Below, piece after piece: positions 5,551-5,791 of a stretch of 5,791 nucleotides of DNA. How positions within the stretch are numbered: position 1 is the first letter of the stretch; every line of letters begins with the position of its first letter. The position numbers and the translations under genes are program-made. A model generated the notes under the pieces. That model saw only the letters and a program-made list of their open reading frames with translations, made no database searches and was not told the origin of the DNA. Source of the DNA: Bacteroidota bacterium (GTDB lineage Bacteria; Bacteroidota; Bacteroidia; Flavobacteriales; Schleiferiaceae); contig SYCM01000077.1 in assembly GCA_005786915.1 (NCBI GenBank), positions 1 to 5,791 on the forward strand. Reading direction: 5' to 3'.

Positions 5551-5791
5551 ACAGCCCGGCAAACAGAGCGATTACCGCCCCTTCGATACCAATGAGGTAG
5601 TAGGGCCAAGCGCCCTGAACCAGCGGATGGTCCACGGGGGGCGGCTGGTTGACATACCAGTAGTTCGATCCGAGGGCGGCATTGACCGCCATCATGGCAA
5701 ACCCAACAAGATTGGTAATGCCAATGACCCGCCAAAAAAGAGCGCGCGGCAGGCGCGCTCCGCCCCGCACAATGAGGTAGAGCGGAATCAC
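5501..5791 (-). CDS. YwaF/TIGR02206-family integral membrane protein, C-terminal part (runs off right edge)
   Basis: The last 97 codons, including the stop, of a polytopic inner-membrane protein of the TIGR02206/YwaF family (TMEM164-like), whose function is not established. Seen: a membrane helix around ITNLVGFAMMAVNAALG (residues 25-41 of the visible part); the family signature GSNYWYVNQPPP followed by GAWPYYL (41-66), matching the G-NY-Y---KP ... GPWPWY pattern; and a last helix about 63-86 ending in a basic, alanine-rich tail. Typical members have about 220-250 residues and six or so helices, so most of the gene lies beyond the window. The GTG at the very edge is probably an internal codon and not the start. 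The coding end (TAA at 5501-5503) lies inside the alkD frame on the other strand. Confidence 0.88.
   Translation of the reverse strand: MIPLYLIVRGGARLPRALFWRVIGITNLVGFAMMAVNAALGSNYWYVNQPPPVDHPLVQGAWPYYLIGIEGAVIALFAGLFMLLRGYREAAAPHAG

Noticed and set aside
1..5791. Search for tRNA, rRNA, CRISPR arrays, insertion sequences, integrases, toxin-antitoxin or known defence genes
   Set aside because: None was seen. Coding density is very high, the largest gene-free gap is 86 bp, and no direct-repeat array or transposase-like frame was found.

Overview
The window looks like a chromosomal segment of a GC-rich member of the Bacteroidota, most likely an environmental Flavobacteriales lineage. This rests on four observations: two proteins carrying the two different C-terminal sorting domains of the type IX secretion system (T9SS), a TonB-dependent receptor of the type common in this phylum, start regions with Bacteroidota-type -7 elements (TAnnTTTG-like) a few bases before the start codon, and an absence of strong Shine-Dalgarno sequences. 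The lineage call is inference; there is no rRNA gene to settle it.

Layout from left to right. Positions 1-850 (minus strand) hold a probable two-gene operon: a small membrane-anchored protein of unknown function, followed by the first 99 residues of a TonB-dependent outer-membrane receptor that runs off the left edge. A 56-bp divergent intergenic region (851-906) carries candidate promoters for both directions. Positions 907-2595 (plus strand) hold a secreted PKD-domain protein with a T9SS type A sorting domain, then, 6 bp later, a short DUF3445 protein related to the heme-dependent oxidative N-demethylase alpha subunit. This pair converges with a 545-residue minus-strand protein (2592-4229) that has a T9SS type B (gliding-motility-type) C-terminal domain; the two stop codons share bases. 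Upstream of that gene, on the same strand, is an orphan 161-residue exported protein (4316-4801) with visibly lower GC. A 41-bp divergent gap then separates it from an AlkD-family DNA glycosylase (4843-5550, plus), whose 3' end overlaps by 50 bp the 3' end of a YwaF/TIGR02206-type membrane protein (5501 to beyond the right edge, minus).

The genes do not form one obvious pathway. Two themes are visible: cell-envelope and secreted functions (the TonB receptor and its partner, two T9SS cargo proteins, an orphan exported protein) and housekeeping or repair functions (AlkD, YwaF-like, DUF3445). Coding density is very high, and no tRNA, rRNA, CRISPR array, insertion sequence or integrase was seen. 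I found no convincing evidence of a wholly new system. The points most worth a second look are the TonB receptor and its partner, the pairing of a T9SS cargo gene with a DUF3445 gene, the near-leaderless promoter arrangement seen at four starts, and the lower-GC orphan gene.
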